The position numbers and the translations under genes are program-made. DNA of 64,000 nt from Caprella mutica (lineage: Eukaryota > Arthropoda > Malacostraca > Amphipoda > Caprellidae): positions 284,429 through 348,428 of the forward strand of contig CANNZV010000256.1 in NCBI GenBank assembly GCA_947561585.1, written 5' to 3'. The notes beneath the pieces were generated by a model, which saw nothing but the letters and a program-made list of their open reading frames with translations, was not told the DNA's origin and searched no databases. Of the stretch, positions 38,617-50,100 are shown in pieces (the stretch's first letter is position 1; every line of letters starts with the position of its first letter).

Positions 38617-38690
38617 GGTTTTCTTGTAGTTACAATCCGTTTTACTGCCCAGTGTAACAAACCCTCACGAGTTCTCTTGCGATTACACTC
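38617..38690 (-). repeat. Two hairpin-forming direct repeats in the LTR element leader
   Basis: Two copies of about 35 bp, each built as gtaac...aaccctcacg...gttac-type inverse sequence, lie between the upstream LTR and the first frame (in the sense direction). Position and structure would fit a leader or packaging signal; this is inference. Confidence 0.4.
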
Positions 38691-39205
38691 TTGCAGTTTC
38701 ACCACAATTCACTAACTTAGTTCGTTTTTCACTGTATCACTTCTGTCTATCTTATTCCATTTGTAATCCATATATCTCTTTATCACGCATCCCGTCGAAG
38801 ATGCCAATGTTAATCTTTATGCTGTTAACGTTAATATTTAAGCTGACATGTGTTAACGACTAAACTGTTAACTTCTTCAAATATTTCTTGTCTTCGTTTA
38901 TTTATTATTAATCTCTATTACGATTAAGAGGCTTGATTCACGGAATTCTTAACGTGACAATTTAGAATATGGACGTATATGGACATAAGAAAACTGAAGG
39001 ATTCAAGTGATAGGAGAACAACAATTCTGTTATCTTTTAATAGTAGTTGGTACAGTGATACAGATGAAATGTTTTACATACAGTAAAATCTACAACGTAC
39101 TACTAGAATACAGAAACTATTCTGTGCCTAGAGGAGCACAGAACTAGTGTTAGTCTCCTAGGTGAGTGACGAGTTTCTAATTCCCCACTGACTCTAGATA
39201 GAAAA

Positions 39206-39753
39206 ATCTCAAATATATATAGTGTGGAAGTACAGAGAAATCTAACCATTCAAGGTTGACTCTGGTACCACACCCTAGGTATAACATCAGTTTTTTATAC
39301 CCATTCTAAACTCTCTGTGAAAATCTCACAGCTCTCTTTACATAAACACTTTATTTAAGGACTTCTTTGCTTGACATTTATTATCCATAATTGGGAGATT
39401 CTTACATTGGCTAATCAACTCGTATTGTATACGCCATGCTTGTATTCCTTATAGGGAATGTACAATAATGCAAGACGCAACTTTACAATCTTTTTGCTAA
39501 GAGATTTGCAAACGATTAATGTAATACATTTTTAACAGACACGTTTTCAGAATATAAAGAGTTTAATTAACCCACAATATGTAATACTGTTTTTTCATTA
39601 TAGCCTTATCTTTTTAGAAAGCTTTTAGAATATAACTATATCATTTTTAGTTATTCATTTATTTCTCGAAATGTAACTATTACTTAGCTTGAAATGGATA
39701 AAATTAACGGGGAAATATGCAAATAGTGTTGAAGTTACAGGTTGCCTTCAACA
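39206..39753 (-). repeat. Upstream (5') LTR
   Basis: 548 bp, apparently identical to the other LTR; followed on its right by the target duplication TAGC and the resumed satellite. Confidence 0.9.
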
Positions 39754-40450
39754 TAGCTCTGGAGTGTGGAATATACCACAGAACATGACGATTGATTTCC
39801 GTCGTCTTCTAGCTCTGGAGTGTGGAATATACCACAACACATGACGATTGATTTCTTTCGTCTTCTAGCTCTGGAGTGTGGAATGTACCACAACACATGA
39901 CGATTGATTCCCTTCGTCTTCTAGCTCTGGAGTGTGGAATATACCACAGAACATGACAATTGATTTCCTTTGTCTTCTAGCTCTGGAGTGTGGAATATAC
40001 CACAGAACATGACGATTGATTTCCTTCGTCTTCTTGCTGTAGAGTGTGGAATATACCACAACACAAGACGATTGATTTCCTTCGTCTTCTAGCTCTGGAG
40101 TGTGGAATAAACCACAGAACATGACGATTGATTTCCTTCGTCTTCTAGCTCTGGAGTGTGGAATATACCACAGAACATGACGATTGATTTCCTTCGTCTT
40201 CTTGCTCTGGAGTGTGGAATATACCACAACACATGACGATTGATTTCCTTCGTCTTCTAGCTCTGTAGTGTGGAATATATCAAAGTGCATGACGATGGAT
40301 TTCCATCGTCATCTAACTGTGGAATATACCACGGAACATGGCGGTGGATTTCCTTCGTCATCTAACTGTGGAAAATACTGCGGCGTACGGCGAGAAATAC
40401 CACAATGCACGAGGGGGAATTTATTCCATCATCTAGTCGGGGATATACTG
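39754..40450. repeat. 56-bp satellite, right block
   Basis: About ten tandem units (ctctggagtgtggaatatac...attgatttccttcgtcttctag), near-uniform from 39757 to about 40260, then increasingly diverged to about 40450. The 56-bp period is not divisible by three and all three reverse frames stay open, so a 141-codon minus frame (39865-40290) arises from the repeat alone. Each unit holds a near-palindrome, gtggaatataccac. Confidence 0.9.
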
Positions 40451-40568
40451 TGGACTGTAATTAGGAGTAGGATAAATTAAAAATGGCTTAACCAACAGCC
40501 CCGGGAGAAGTATTTTTCTAGAAAGCTGCAGTGCCAAAGGAGGAAATTCAATGAGATATAGATAGGAA

Positions 40569-40616
40569 AGCGGTTATTGGTACAACCTGAGACTCCCACG
40601 CCATCGATATACAGGG
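40569..40616 (+). pseudogene. Possible orphan exon 4 scrap of the PAN-F5/8C family
   Basis: Reads SGYWYNLRLPRHRYTG, against GYWYNVRL...SYRYVV in the genes. The nucleotide match covers about 23 bases with three differences, then resembles the SYRY region after a deletion. Very short, so chance or a converted scrap cannot be excluded. Confidence 0.35.
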
Positions 40617-40628
40617 TGCAAAGAAAGT

Positions 40629-41893
40629 GGTATCCGGTAAATTCATCGCAGTAAATTCATCGCCGGTAAATTCATCGCCGTAAATTCATCGCATGGTAAA
40701 TTCATCGCTTGGTAAATTCATCGCATGGTAAATTCATCGCATGGTAAATTCATTGCGTGGTAAATTCATCGCATAGTAAATTCATCGCATGGTAAATACA
40801 TCGCATGTTAAATTCCTCGCATGGTAGATTATAAAATTAAATTGATAAACTTAAATAAGCTCTTTGCAAATAATTGCGCCTACCTTACTTTATTTTTCGC
40901 TGGATTATAGTATAGCTTGTTGTACGATTCTGTACTGTTTGTTTATTTTAAATGATTGGATTTTTAGTAATAGAATGTCATATAATTTACACATGTAGGT
41001 ATATCATACAATTACTGTACAATATTTGATATGTGGGTAATTTCATTAAATTATTATTTAATATAGATATGCATATTTTTCTTTAATTTAAATTTGTATT
41101 GTTTCTCAAATTAAGTATTTATGTAGTTACTCATAGTTTGAACAACAACATAACTTTAAATGCTACACCTCTTTGAAAATATGATCAGCAAAGCATAATT
41201 GCCTCAGTAAATGGGAACCAGGTTTTCTGATTATTTAAGAGATATTGATTACAATTTATCTTTTTAAAAGTAATTTAGATATATTTTTTGTGCAGTTGTA
41301 ACGAAATAATAATTTTCAATATTAACGTCTTTAGTAATATCCATATATTATTTCGTGGACCGACAATATGGGCCCACACAATTATTGGGTCCGCTGACAA
41401 TTGGGCCCAGGAAAATTGGGCCAAAAGCTATTACAATATTTGCCCATTATTTCAGAGTCTACTGTATTAACTTAATTAAAGACCATTACTGCCGTAATAA
41501 CTAGGGATGTGACAATTTCCCTCTCGCATTTCAAAATACTCACTCACAATATCTCTTTTTGACTGTCACTCGCACTTTTTATACTTGCACTCGCATTTTT
41601 TCACTCGCACTCGCATTTTTTCACTCAATACTCGCTACACGCAGTTCGGTGTACCTCGATGAAATTACCGTACGATGAATTTACCCGCGATGAAATTACC
41701 ATAGGATGAATTTACCATGCGATGAATTTACCATGCGATGAATTTACCATGCGATGAATTTACCACGCGATGAATTTACCATGCGATGAATTTACCACGC
41801 GATGAATTTACCATGCAATGAATTTACCATGCGATGAATTTACCGCGAGAATTTACTGCGATGAATTTACCCGCGATGAATTTACACTGATCT
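40629..41893. mobile_element. Foldback-like element, 'ggtaaattcatcgcat' family
   Basis: Left end GGTATCCGG followed by about eleven repeats of roughly 17 bp (taaattcatcgcatgg) to 40830. The inverse array (gatgaatttaccatgc) runs 41660-41893. The interior includes a hAT-like end (tagggatgtgacaa at about 41503) without a partner, and a run of cactcgcac repeats at 41540-41640. No target duplication was identified, probably because of the rearrangement to its right. Confidence 0.65.
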
Positions 41894-42358
41894 GTCTTCC
41901 CCGCGCAGTGCAGCAGAATAATAGCCTCAATTTGATTCATTTTTACAAAAGACAATGTAAATTTATCAAAATTTAGATCTGAAACATTAAAGTATATGAT
42001 TATAGGAAGAGAATGAGATATAAATAGATAAATTTAGTAAATAAATAACATCTTTAATTTAAAAGATAAAATTCGATTGGGGACTTTCTCTGGATCAGTG
42101 TAAATTCATCGCGGGTAAATTCATCGCAGTAAATTTATCGCGGTAAATTCATCGCATGGTAAATTCATCGCGTGGTAAATTTTATCTTTTATATTAAAGA
42201 TGTTATTTATTCACTAAACTTATCTATTTTTATCTCATTCTCTTCCTATAATCATATACTATAATGTTTCAGATCTAAATTTTGATAAATTTATATTGTC
42301 TTTTGTAAAAATGAATCAAATTGAGGCTATTAGTCAGCTACACTGCGCGGGGAAAAGA
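41894..42358. repeat. Long inverted duplication with an array in its loop
   Basis: About 180 bp at 41894-42074 (gtcttccccgcgcag...) is repeated in inverse orientation at 42181-42358 with only a few differences. The loop (42075-42180) contains a second, plus-oriented array of taaattcatcgc repeats starting gatcagtgtaaattc, the mirror of the end of the array at 41893. Together the region from 41660 to 42358 is a large palindrome derived from a duplicated element end plus flanking DNA. Confidence 0.8.
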
Positions 42359-42362
42359 CATA

Positions 42363-45300
42363 CCCAGAGATTGTTAAGCTGTTAAAGACTGACTACTAAA
42401 TGAACTGAACGACTGGCAGATAGAACCCTAAACAACTGAGCTCGTATCTAATTTCCAGGCCTTATATATTTCTAAGCATCTTAACCGTAAATAACTGATG
42501 AATTAAAACTCAGTCCATAACTTGGTTATAGGCTAATCACATCACTAATCTATTTGAACTAGCAGTAAACACGAAAATTCTAAAAAAGAGTCGTTTAGAC
42601 TATAATTATTGGCTTATACAATTCACATAGAAAAAGATTTTTATCGTCACAAGAATTTCTGAGCTGTCTTTTACACTTAATTATATCTTTATTACTCCGT
42701 GAGAACTATATACATTTAACCCGAATGCAGGTAGGCACATTCCATTATTTATGAATGCACCAAATTAATCAACTCACTTATATAAAGGTTCCCTCCTCTT
42801 TAATTTTTTTTATTTCTCTATTCATTAGAAATAAAGTTATTGATTATACAACTGCAAACCATTGAAATTTGATTTTATATAAATATATTATAACAATATG
42901 TGATTTAAGTTATTCTTGTGATTTTACACATACCCTCGGAATTTCTAGCAAATAAACAGATCAAAACACCTTTGAATAATTCAAAACCATAATAAAACTA
43001 ATTGATATATATTAAATGGCTATACCATTACCTAAGTATTATTATACCATAAAAAAAGATGAGGTACCTAAAAAAGTACCTAAATACTCTTAAATCTACG
43101 ATAACATTTGATGAAGTTCGTACTCTGTTCACGTTCTTCTATAGTATTCAGTCAACCTAATATAAATGTCAGACAGTGACGTTTGAGTGTGACTATTTTC
43201 TTAAATAATCAATTACGAAGCAAACACTTGATCAATCATTTTGTCTGTTAACTGGGATGTGCTATATAACCTTGTAAATAATATAACACCTTTAATTAAT
43301 TCAGTGTTCCAAATGATGTTGATTCACCAATCAATATTTTCATCAATTAATACCCATTACAAGTGATTCTCTTTTCATTGCATTATTTAATGAATATAAT
43401 TTTACTTATTAGTTTAGTATGACATGTGCTATAAGTCAATAAAGTAAATATTTAACATATAAAAGCAGATTGATCGATTCACTCTCTATAATATTATACT
43501 TATATATTTACCTTATAAATCTAATTGTTTACTCTCACATTCTGGACAGTTTCAATTACATTTTATAAATCATAGAATTCAAATAATGGAATATCATAAT
43601 TATATCGTATCATATCACAATAATAATATCGATTAAATAGTTTATTTTAGAAATATATCATATATCTCCAATAAAAATTAAAATATCTCTATTATATGAA
43701 TTGGTAATGGTTAATTGTTTAACTTGCATTTGATTAATTGTAATTTTACATAGACATTTGCATCACCTTCAAAATAGACACACTAAAGAGAATAAAAATA
43801 GCATCACCACCTTTAACTCGTCATGTACTTTTTCAAGTTATGTTTATTGCGTGATGATTGAAGCCCTTTTCACACGACTGTTCTTTCATACCGCTGAAAA
43901 AAGCTGCATGAAGAAAATTTCAATTCTTAGCGGGCGGACATACAACACACAAACTTCTTTTCAAACGTGGCGTTTCTGAAGCAGAGTATGAATTCTATAC
44001 CTTAAGGCCAGCGTCTGCTTTAGGAAAAACTTTGTTTAAACTTCATGCAGTATGTTTAGCTTCTTATTGTGTTCAAGGTAGACATTCACATATTCGGCGT
44101 GTTTAATCATGTAACTAATTAGATTAGTTAAATAATGTTGATTTTCCAATGTTACGTGGATTTGATAAGTATGAAGAGAGTTAGATATACGAAAGCAAGT
44201 GAAATGATTCATTTAAATTGTTATTGTTCAACCTATTTGAATGTTATAGTTATCTGTAAAAAGAATCTAGCTTATATTTTCCTCATCAACCTCATTCAGT
44301 GAAATAGTTTATAGTAATATTCACAGTTCTATAAAAATATTCATTTGTTTCTACAAGTATATATCCAATTACAGTCATTCCTACCAATTTTCTGCAGCAG
44401 AATGTTTCAAATTTGAAGTGGAAAACAAAATAATTCATGTATCGAAATTGAGTAATATGGGGTTATATATGAAAATTTCGAAACAATATAGGAATGTGAA
44501 TATTTACCTTATAGCATTGGAAAAAAATCCAATAATAATATTATAAATATAGTAATAGCGAGATGTTGTAGCAATGAATGAAACGTCCTGCATCTTCAAT
44601 GTTACACCATGCCAACTGTCACTCCTTGATCATACAAAATATACATCTCATTTTCTATGAGTTATAATGAAAGAAAATTTGTTCTAGAGTTAGAGAACTA
44701 TATAAGACTATTAATAAATAGTGTTTCAGTTTTTGTTAAGAATTTTTGTGTTTGTGTCTGTGATGAAAGTTTAAAGTAGGGAAATTATTATAGGTTTTAA
44801 AATTCAACCATTGCTTAACTCTCACTTAGTATAGGGTAGTAATTAATAGATACTAAGATTTCCATAATTATTGTGCTACATTGAACAAACAGCATTTTTA
44901 TCCTCTGTGAATTATATTTTTGGTAGCAGGGAACTAAGTTCCAAGTTATTGGTTGGTTCTACATTTTCGGAAAAGTCAGAATAGAAAATATAATAATAAT
45001 TATTTAAATTCTATTCAAATTAGTATCATCAGTACCAATTGAAATAAAAATTAAATAATGATTATTGTAGTAGAGAGATTTTAACAGATTTTAACATATG
45101 CGATAAGATTTTCCGTGGGATAACACGGAACTGACCCTAAAATGGACACGTTAAATTTCTGAACCAATTTTGATGTTTTTATTTATTATTAATAAATAAA
45201 AATATTATTAATCTTCTTAAATGGAAATTTATTCATCTAATTCTAAGTGATAAACATGAAAAAATTATCAATGTAAAATTGAAATAGTTCGATATCGGTG

Positions 45301-45382
45301 TACAATTCACTGTCAGATCAGAAATCATATGGACCTATTCTGGAAATTTAAAAACTATTTTAATGTGCTAGTTCAGATGTTT
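42363..45382. other. Intergenic DNA with old repeats, no gene seen
   Basis: 42785-43150 is a diverged copy of the repeat at 24375-24720. 43757-43815 has two atcacctt...aat-type tandem units related to the minisatellite at 49215. 44640-44850 shares sequence with 32640-32850. A 73-codon plus frame at 43758 has no recognisable features. A segment at 45025-45100 is repeated at 45704-45775 inside intron 3 of gene B1. Confidence 0.5.
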
Positions 45383-46511
45383 TTATACGAGAACTTCCAC
45401 CTCATCAACCTCTAAAACATTTATACCAATCCTCTTGAGAACCACATAGCGGTAAGTTCCTGGTAAGTTCACTCTTATGTTGTACCAGTAGCCAAGACCA
45501 GGGGGACCAACAGGGACAGTGTCCACCAGTGTGTGCAGTTCGTAGTTCTTATTGGTTAGTGGGGTGTTGGACAAATAGATCTGAGAGAAATTTTATATGT
45601 AATAGGATGATTTTCATTTTTAATGAAATTCACAAAACAACATAAAATATGGGTAGAAAAAATTACTTTCAGTCTCATGCACCTTTATCTTATCTTTCTA
45701 TCAGTACCAATTGAAATAAAAATTAAATAATGGTTATTGTAGTAGAGAGATTTTAACATATTTTAACAAATTTTTGATTGCAAAAATATGTTGTCACTTA
45801 GAAAATTAGTTAAAAATAAAAATAGTAACATGAAGCTATTGTACTCACTTCAATATTGCGAAAACGATCAACATCGTACATGTCAAATCTGCTTATAACT
45901 CTCATTCCTTTAACTTTGTAAGAATCCAGAAGATCGATCTGCAACCATTGGTCAGTTTTACTAACAGAGTGGTAAAAATCCGTTTTGAATTTGCTAGTAG
46001 CCTTTCCATTGACAGCATAGAGGGGGACAAACACTAAACCGAAAAATTTAAAAATTGAAAAAGCTGTTGCAGTCTTTTCCTTTGCCACGTTCTTCCCCAT
46101 TTTGTGGAAAACTGTTGTTTCAGAATGAGGATTCTCGGTGAACATCAGGATGCATTTGTTATCTTGTAATAGATTGAATAATATATATTCCATTATTATA
46201 TTGTATGAATAATATGAAACTTCACATAAATTATTTCAAAGTTTATATCCAAGAATAAATTTCATACCTGGGAAATACAGTGAACATGTACATTTCCTGT
46301 TTCCACACAACAATGAGCAAACCAGAGAATTTTCCACTTCAGACACCTCGGAAGAGACAGGTTTGACGTAGACTCTATTAAATAGATCGTAACACCGTTC
46401 TTCGCCCTCCGAGGCATCGCATTCACCATCCATCAGAGTGCTACAAATCCACGCTAAGATTGGCTTAGTGAGCACATTGAGAATCATCCAAGCAGAAAAG
46501 AACAAAACCAT
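45383..46511 (-). CDS. Secreted PAN-like / F5/8 type C domain protein, gene B1 (intron 2 absent)
   Basis: Three exons on the minus strand: 46511-46268, 46162-45849 and 45580-45383 (756 nt, 251 aa), with phases 1 and 0. Signal peptide 1-20 (ends ILA before WIC). The eight cysteines at 23, 31, 40, 65, 69, 74, 76 and 85 are conserved with subfamily A. The F5/8 C-like domain contains WLQIDLL, MRVISRFD, YWYNIRV and LEVDEVEVLV. The spacing H-x26-R-x-D-x5-R is one residue longer than the F-type lectin motif. Sequence equivalent to A-family exons 2 and 3 is continuous: the former intron 2 site reads through an extra few codons (SIFKFFGLVFV). Inverted relative to the A genes. A likely AATAAA signal lies about 195 bp downstream, near 45185. 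Confidence 0.85.
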
Positions 46512-47014
46512 CGATGAAAGTTCAATTGGTATTAATAACTCTGAAATTTTCTGATATACTATTTTTTACTCATTTAAATGATCCTGTATATGGCAGTGAT
46601 AGCTTGTGCTTGTTGTGCTTGTGTTCATTATGTTTTTCGTATTTTTTTGGGAATTCATCTTTATTCGAATGTAATGACGTCATAACTAAAAAAAAATCAG
46701 GAAAAATTATAAAAAGTTTTTAATTCATTAATCTCAAAGTAGGATTTTGTATACGAACTTACTCTTGTTGCCTAAGTCTTTCTTCTTCCAAAGATACCAA
46801 CATTATTACTCTATTCTAAAAATTGACGGAGAAAATACATTTATCGCACCCTCCCCAAAAATCACGTTTTCTTTCATAATTTGTTTTCTATGAAAAGTTT
46901 TGATTTCTTTCCACCAAAAAAAAAATCCAAATATGATAAAATAGATGTGTATCAAATTACAAAGTTCTACGATTCATAATAAAGAAAAAATCTTGTAAGA
47001 GGGATGATCCCCTT

Positions 47015-47099
47015 ACCCTAGTAGGTAACCTAGAGACTAGTCCAGGCGGACCAGTCACTAGGCTACTGAGCAAACTTTTAATAACTAGGTTACTAGGGT
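47015..47099. other. Compact two-level inverted repeat
   Basis: accctagta...acctag (47015-47033) pairs with ctaggttactagggt (47085-47099). An inner pair, gactagtcc (47035-47043) and ggaccagtc (47048-47056), has one mismatch. The fold would be a long hairpin with side bulges. It could be a tiny MITE or a structured RNA; no promoter context is visible. Confidence 0.45.
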
Positions 47100-48145
47100 T
47101 AAATATTTTTGTGATTCTGCAGCAGGAAAACCTCGTCAATATACTAATACTATAGTGGACATCACAGCAGATTGCACACAGCAATGACGATCAAACACTG
47201 TGTGACTTTATTCAGAATATGATACCTATATTGATATCAAGACATATAATTTAATAGAATCAATATTCTTTATTCAAATACTCAGATCAGGAAAAGCTAA
47301 TAATAGTGTTTGATTAGTTCAGTTAATGAAACAGATCAAATATAGTACTTATATACATAAGCTAGTATTTCATTAATATAGATTAAATGATAAAACTATA
47401 TGACACATTTGACTATTATTTTATTAAACATGCTTTAATTATCCCTGGTACGACCGGAGTGCCTGATCGGTTTGTTCCTGAGAAATTTTAATTTTAATAT
47501 TAAATCTTGTCACGAGTTGCTGGGAATCTAGGATTTTTATAGTTCAATATATATATAAGCAAAATCAATAAAAATAATGCAACATATTTGATTTTCATTC
47601 AGTTTAATACCATTGTATTTAATACCCTGGTTAAATACATGCGCTGTTGCGACACACTGTTATCTAAGGCCAAAATTAGCTAATATTGCTCTAATTAAGT
47701 TATGTCAATAGTTTGATGAAAAATGTGACACAGCAGCGATTGTACTTCATTCGAGCTCCAGAGGCCCACTTTATCAAAAGTAATGCAAAAAAAAATAGAA
47801 CAAATTATGTTGCATTATTTTCACTTATACGTTGAATTAATAAGTTATAGAAAACGAAAGTAACAAAGTTCAATTATTTAAGTCAATTAGTTTTCAAATT
47901 ATTCATCGATATATAAAATCGGACAGGGCCTTTGAGGGTCGCTGGTCGTTCTATAGTTAATTATCTCATATTATAATATTTATTCATATTTCTACAATAG
48001 AAATCAGTGATTTCAAATTTTTCATCATATTTCGAAAAGTACTTCGAATTTGAATCGATGTTTTTTTTAGAATATTTTAAGTGGATTAATGAAATTATAT
48101 ATTTTAATCCTATGTCCTCAATTGAATTAAATCCATATATATAAC

Positions 48146-48332
48146 TAGGGTTGTGACAAAAGGCATTTTAAATCATGGATCCTGAAAGTTTTCTAGACGG
48201 ATTGAATTAAAGACTATTCATTATTCAACCGTTCTAAACGAGAGGTATATATAATATTGATATCATTTCATTAGGTTTCGTCTATGATATTTTTAAAATC
48301 TATGATTTTATACGCATATTGTCACAATCCTT
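48146..48332. mobile_element. hAT-like MITE (TAGGGTTGTGACAA ends)
   Basis: Left end TAGGGTTGTGACAA and right end ttgtcacaatcctt are inverse with few mismatches. The flanks TATATAAC (48138-48145) and TACATAAC (48333-48340) form an 8-bp duplication with one mismatch, the size typical of hAT elements. 187 bp, no coding capacity. A related single end is at 41503. Confidence 0.65.
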
Positions 48333-49214
48333 TACATAACAGTATAAATTATATTGAAAAGAGTTCGTAAACCCAATCGAATTTCATCAAATCAATAAAT
48401 AACGGTATGGAGTACCATATATAGATCATAGGTTTTTAAATATTTTTTCAGACCATTCTGGTGGATATAATCTGTTTCACTTGGTATATTTATAATACAT
48501 AAATTGCGTTATCGTTGAATTTGGTCACAATAACAAACCTTTAAAATATCTATCGAATCTATAGATTAGTAAATTCAAAGATTGATAATAATGACGAATG
48601 TTTCCATATGATTTTCGCACATGATGACAATAATTTAGTTAATATACCGAATATCCAAAATAAAATTAGTACATCTAAGAAAATGTCACCATTAACGCAA
48701 TTTTTTATAGAAATTATAGATGAAATGGATATAATTCAATATATTTTTGTAATCTATTTAAAATTAGCTCTCATATAAATGTAAATAAACAACATGGGTA
48801 TTGGCCACAGTTCGGTGGACCTACTTATTTATAATTGTCATGAAATTTACAATTAAAAACGAATCAAAAAAGAAATCTAAATCATGCTACGAGTATTTCC
48901 AACGTGAAAATTTACTCTAGAGATTAATTATTCAATATTAATAGCTAATTTCATATTTCAATTGAAATGCACCTCATGTAGAGTAATATACCATTATTAA
49001 GCTTCTTTTAAATTAGCCATATGAAATCGCTTCAACAATTAGGATTAATAATTGTCTTTAATTGGAAATATTATGTATCTTATTAGTAAATATTCTGCAA
49101 ATAATTATGACTTCAGATACTGAAAATTCATTGAAATCAAGAGATACGTTAAGGGTTATTGAAACAATCAATTCTGGAAACAGAAATTCAGCTACCACCC
49201 TTGAAATTTGATAT

Positions 49215-49465
49215 TTTAAATACACTACGTCAACACCTTTAAATACAACGCTGCAGTGAATGAATAACATCAATACCTCATAATACGCACACTAAAGTGC
49301 ATAAATAACATCAAAACCTTTTAATACACACGCTACAGACTACAGCAAAGAAATAACATCAATACCTTGAAATACGTATACTACAGGTGAGATATAACAT
49401 CAATACTTTGAAACAGGCACATAGCAGTTTAGAAATTACATCATCACCTTTTAATACACACACTG
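49215..49465. repeat. Diverged minisatellite, 41-48 bp period
   Basis: Units containing aacatcaataccttnnaatacrcacactacag repeat with starts at 49266, 49307, 49355 and 49396, plus degenerate edge copies. A related pair of units occurs at 43757-43815. Confidence 0.7.
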
Positions 49466-50100
49466 TACGCACAGAGAAAGGATTAGTTGAATCAAATATA
49501 ATTTGATTTGTTTTGACTCATATGAATGGGTTATTTTTAAAAAGTAGTTAAATTGACGTAGGCTAAAACAAAACAGTCGTTTTGACTCACTCCTAAACTT
49601 AAAAAAAGTTGCGCCAACTCGCATAGTAAGTTAATTTATACACCAGATACATTGGATTAACAGTCTTTGTGAGTTCCTATAATAAACTCTGTCATATTTT
49701 TTTCAACATACTTTAAAATTCTCAAAAAAGTAACTTTTAACTCTCATAGTAAGTTGATTCAATCTATAAAATGAATTGCATTAACTAATGGTTGATAACA
49801 CACCACATCATAGTTGTTTTAACACACGTGAAAACATGAATTAAGTCCAACCAACTCACGTAATAATTTGATTCAAAGCATAAATTGAGGACCCATTAGA
49901 TATGAGTAAACTTTTTTCTCTGTGTATGCAACTGGTTAAGAGTGAACATTAATTTTTTTCTAGATATATTTTTTTACTTCATATATGGAAATGTTATCGT
50001 CTGAGTGGTAAACATGAAACGGTAATTATTAAAGTAAAATTTAAATAAGCCGATATCGGTATTCACTTCACTGAATAATTAGAAATCAAATGAAACTATT

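Larger units (their letters stand above)
36453..39753 (-). mobile_element. LTR retroelement, probably non-autonomous, inserted in the satellite
   Basis: LTRs at 36453-37000 and 39206-39753 are both 548 bp and look identical by eye, which implies a young insertion. The target duplication TAGC lies at 36449-36452 and 39754-39757. On the minus strand the LTR starts TGTTGAAGG. A purine tract (A8 G9) lies immediately before the downstream LTR at 37003-37019 and fixes the orientation. I see no convincing tRNA primer site next to the upstream LTR. The 2.2-kb interior has no reverse transcriptase, protease or integrase motif. Its only frames are 38455-38240 and 38230-37721 (minus). Presumably mobilised in trans; the superfamily is unassigned. 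Confidence 0.9.

Noticed and set aside
39865..40290. 141-codon minus-strand frame
   Set aside because: It is generated entirely by the 56-bp satellite read through three frames; no start context and no domain.
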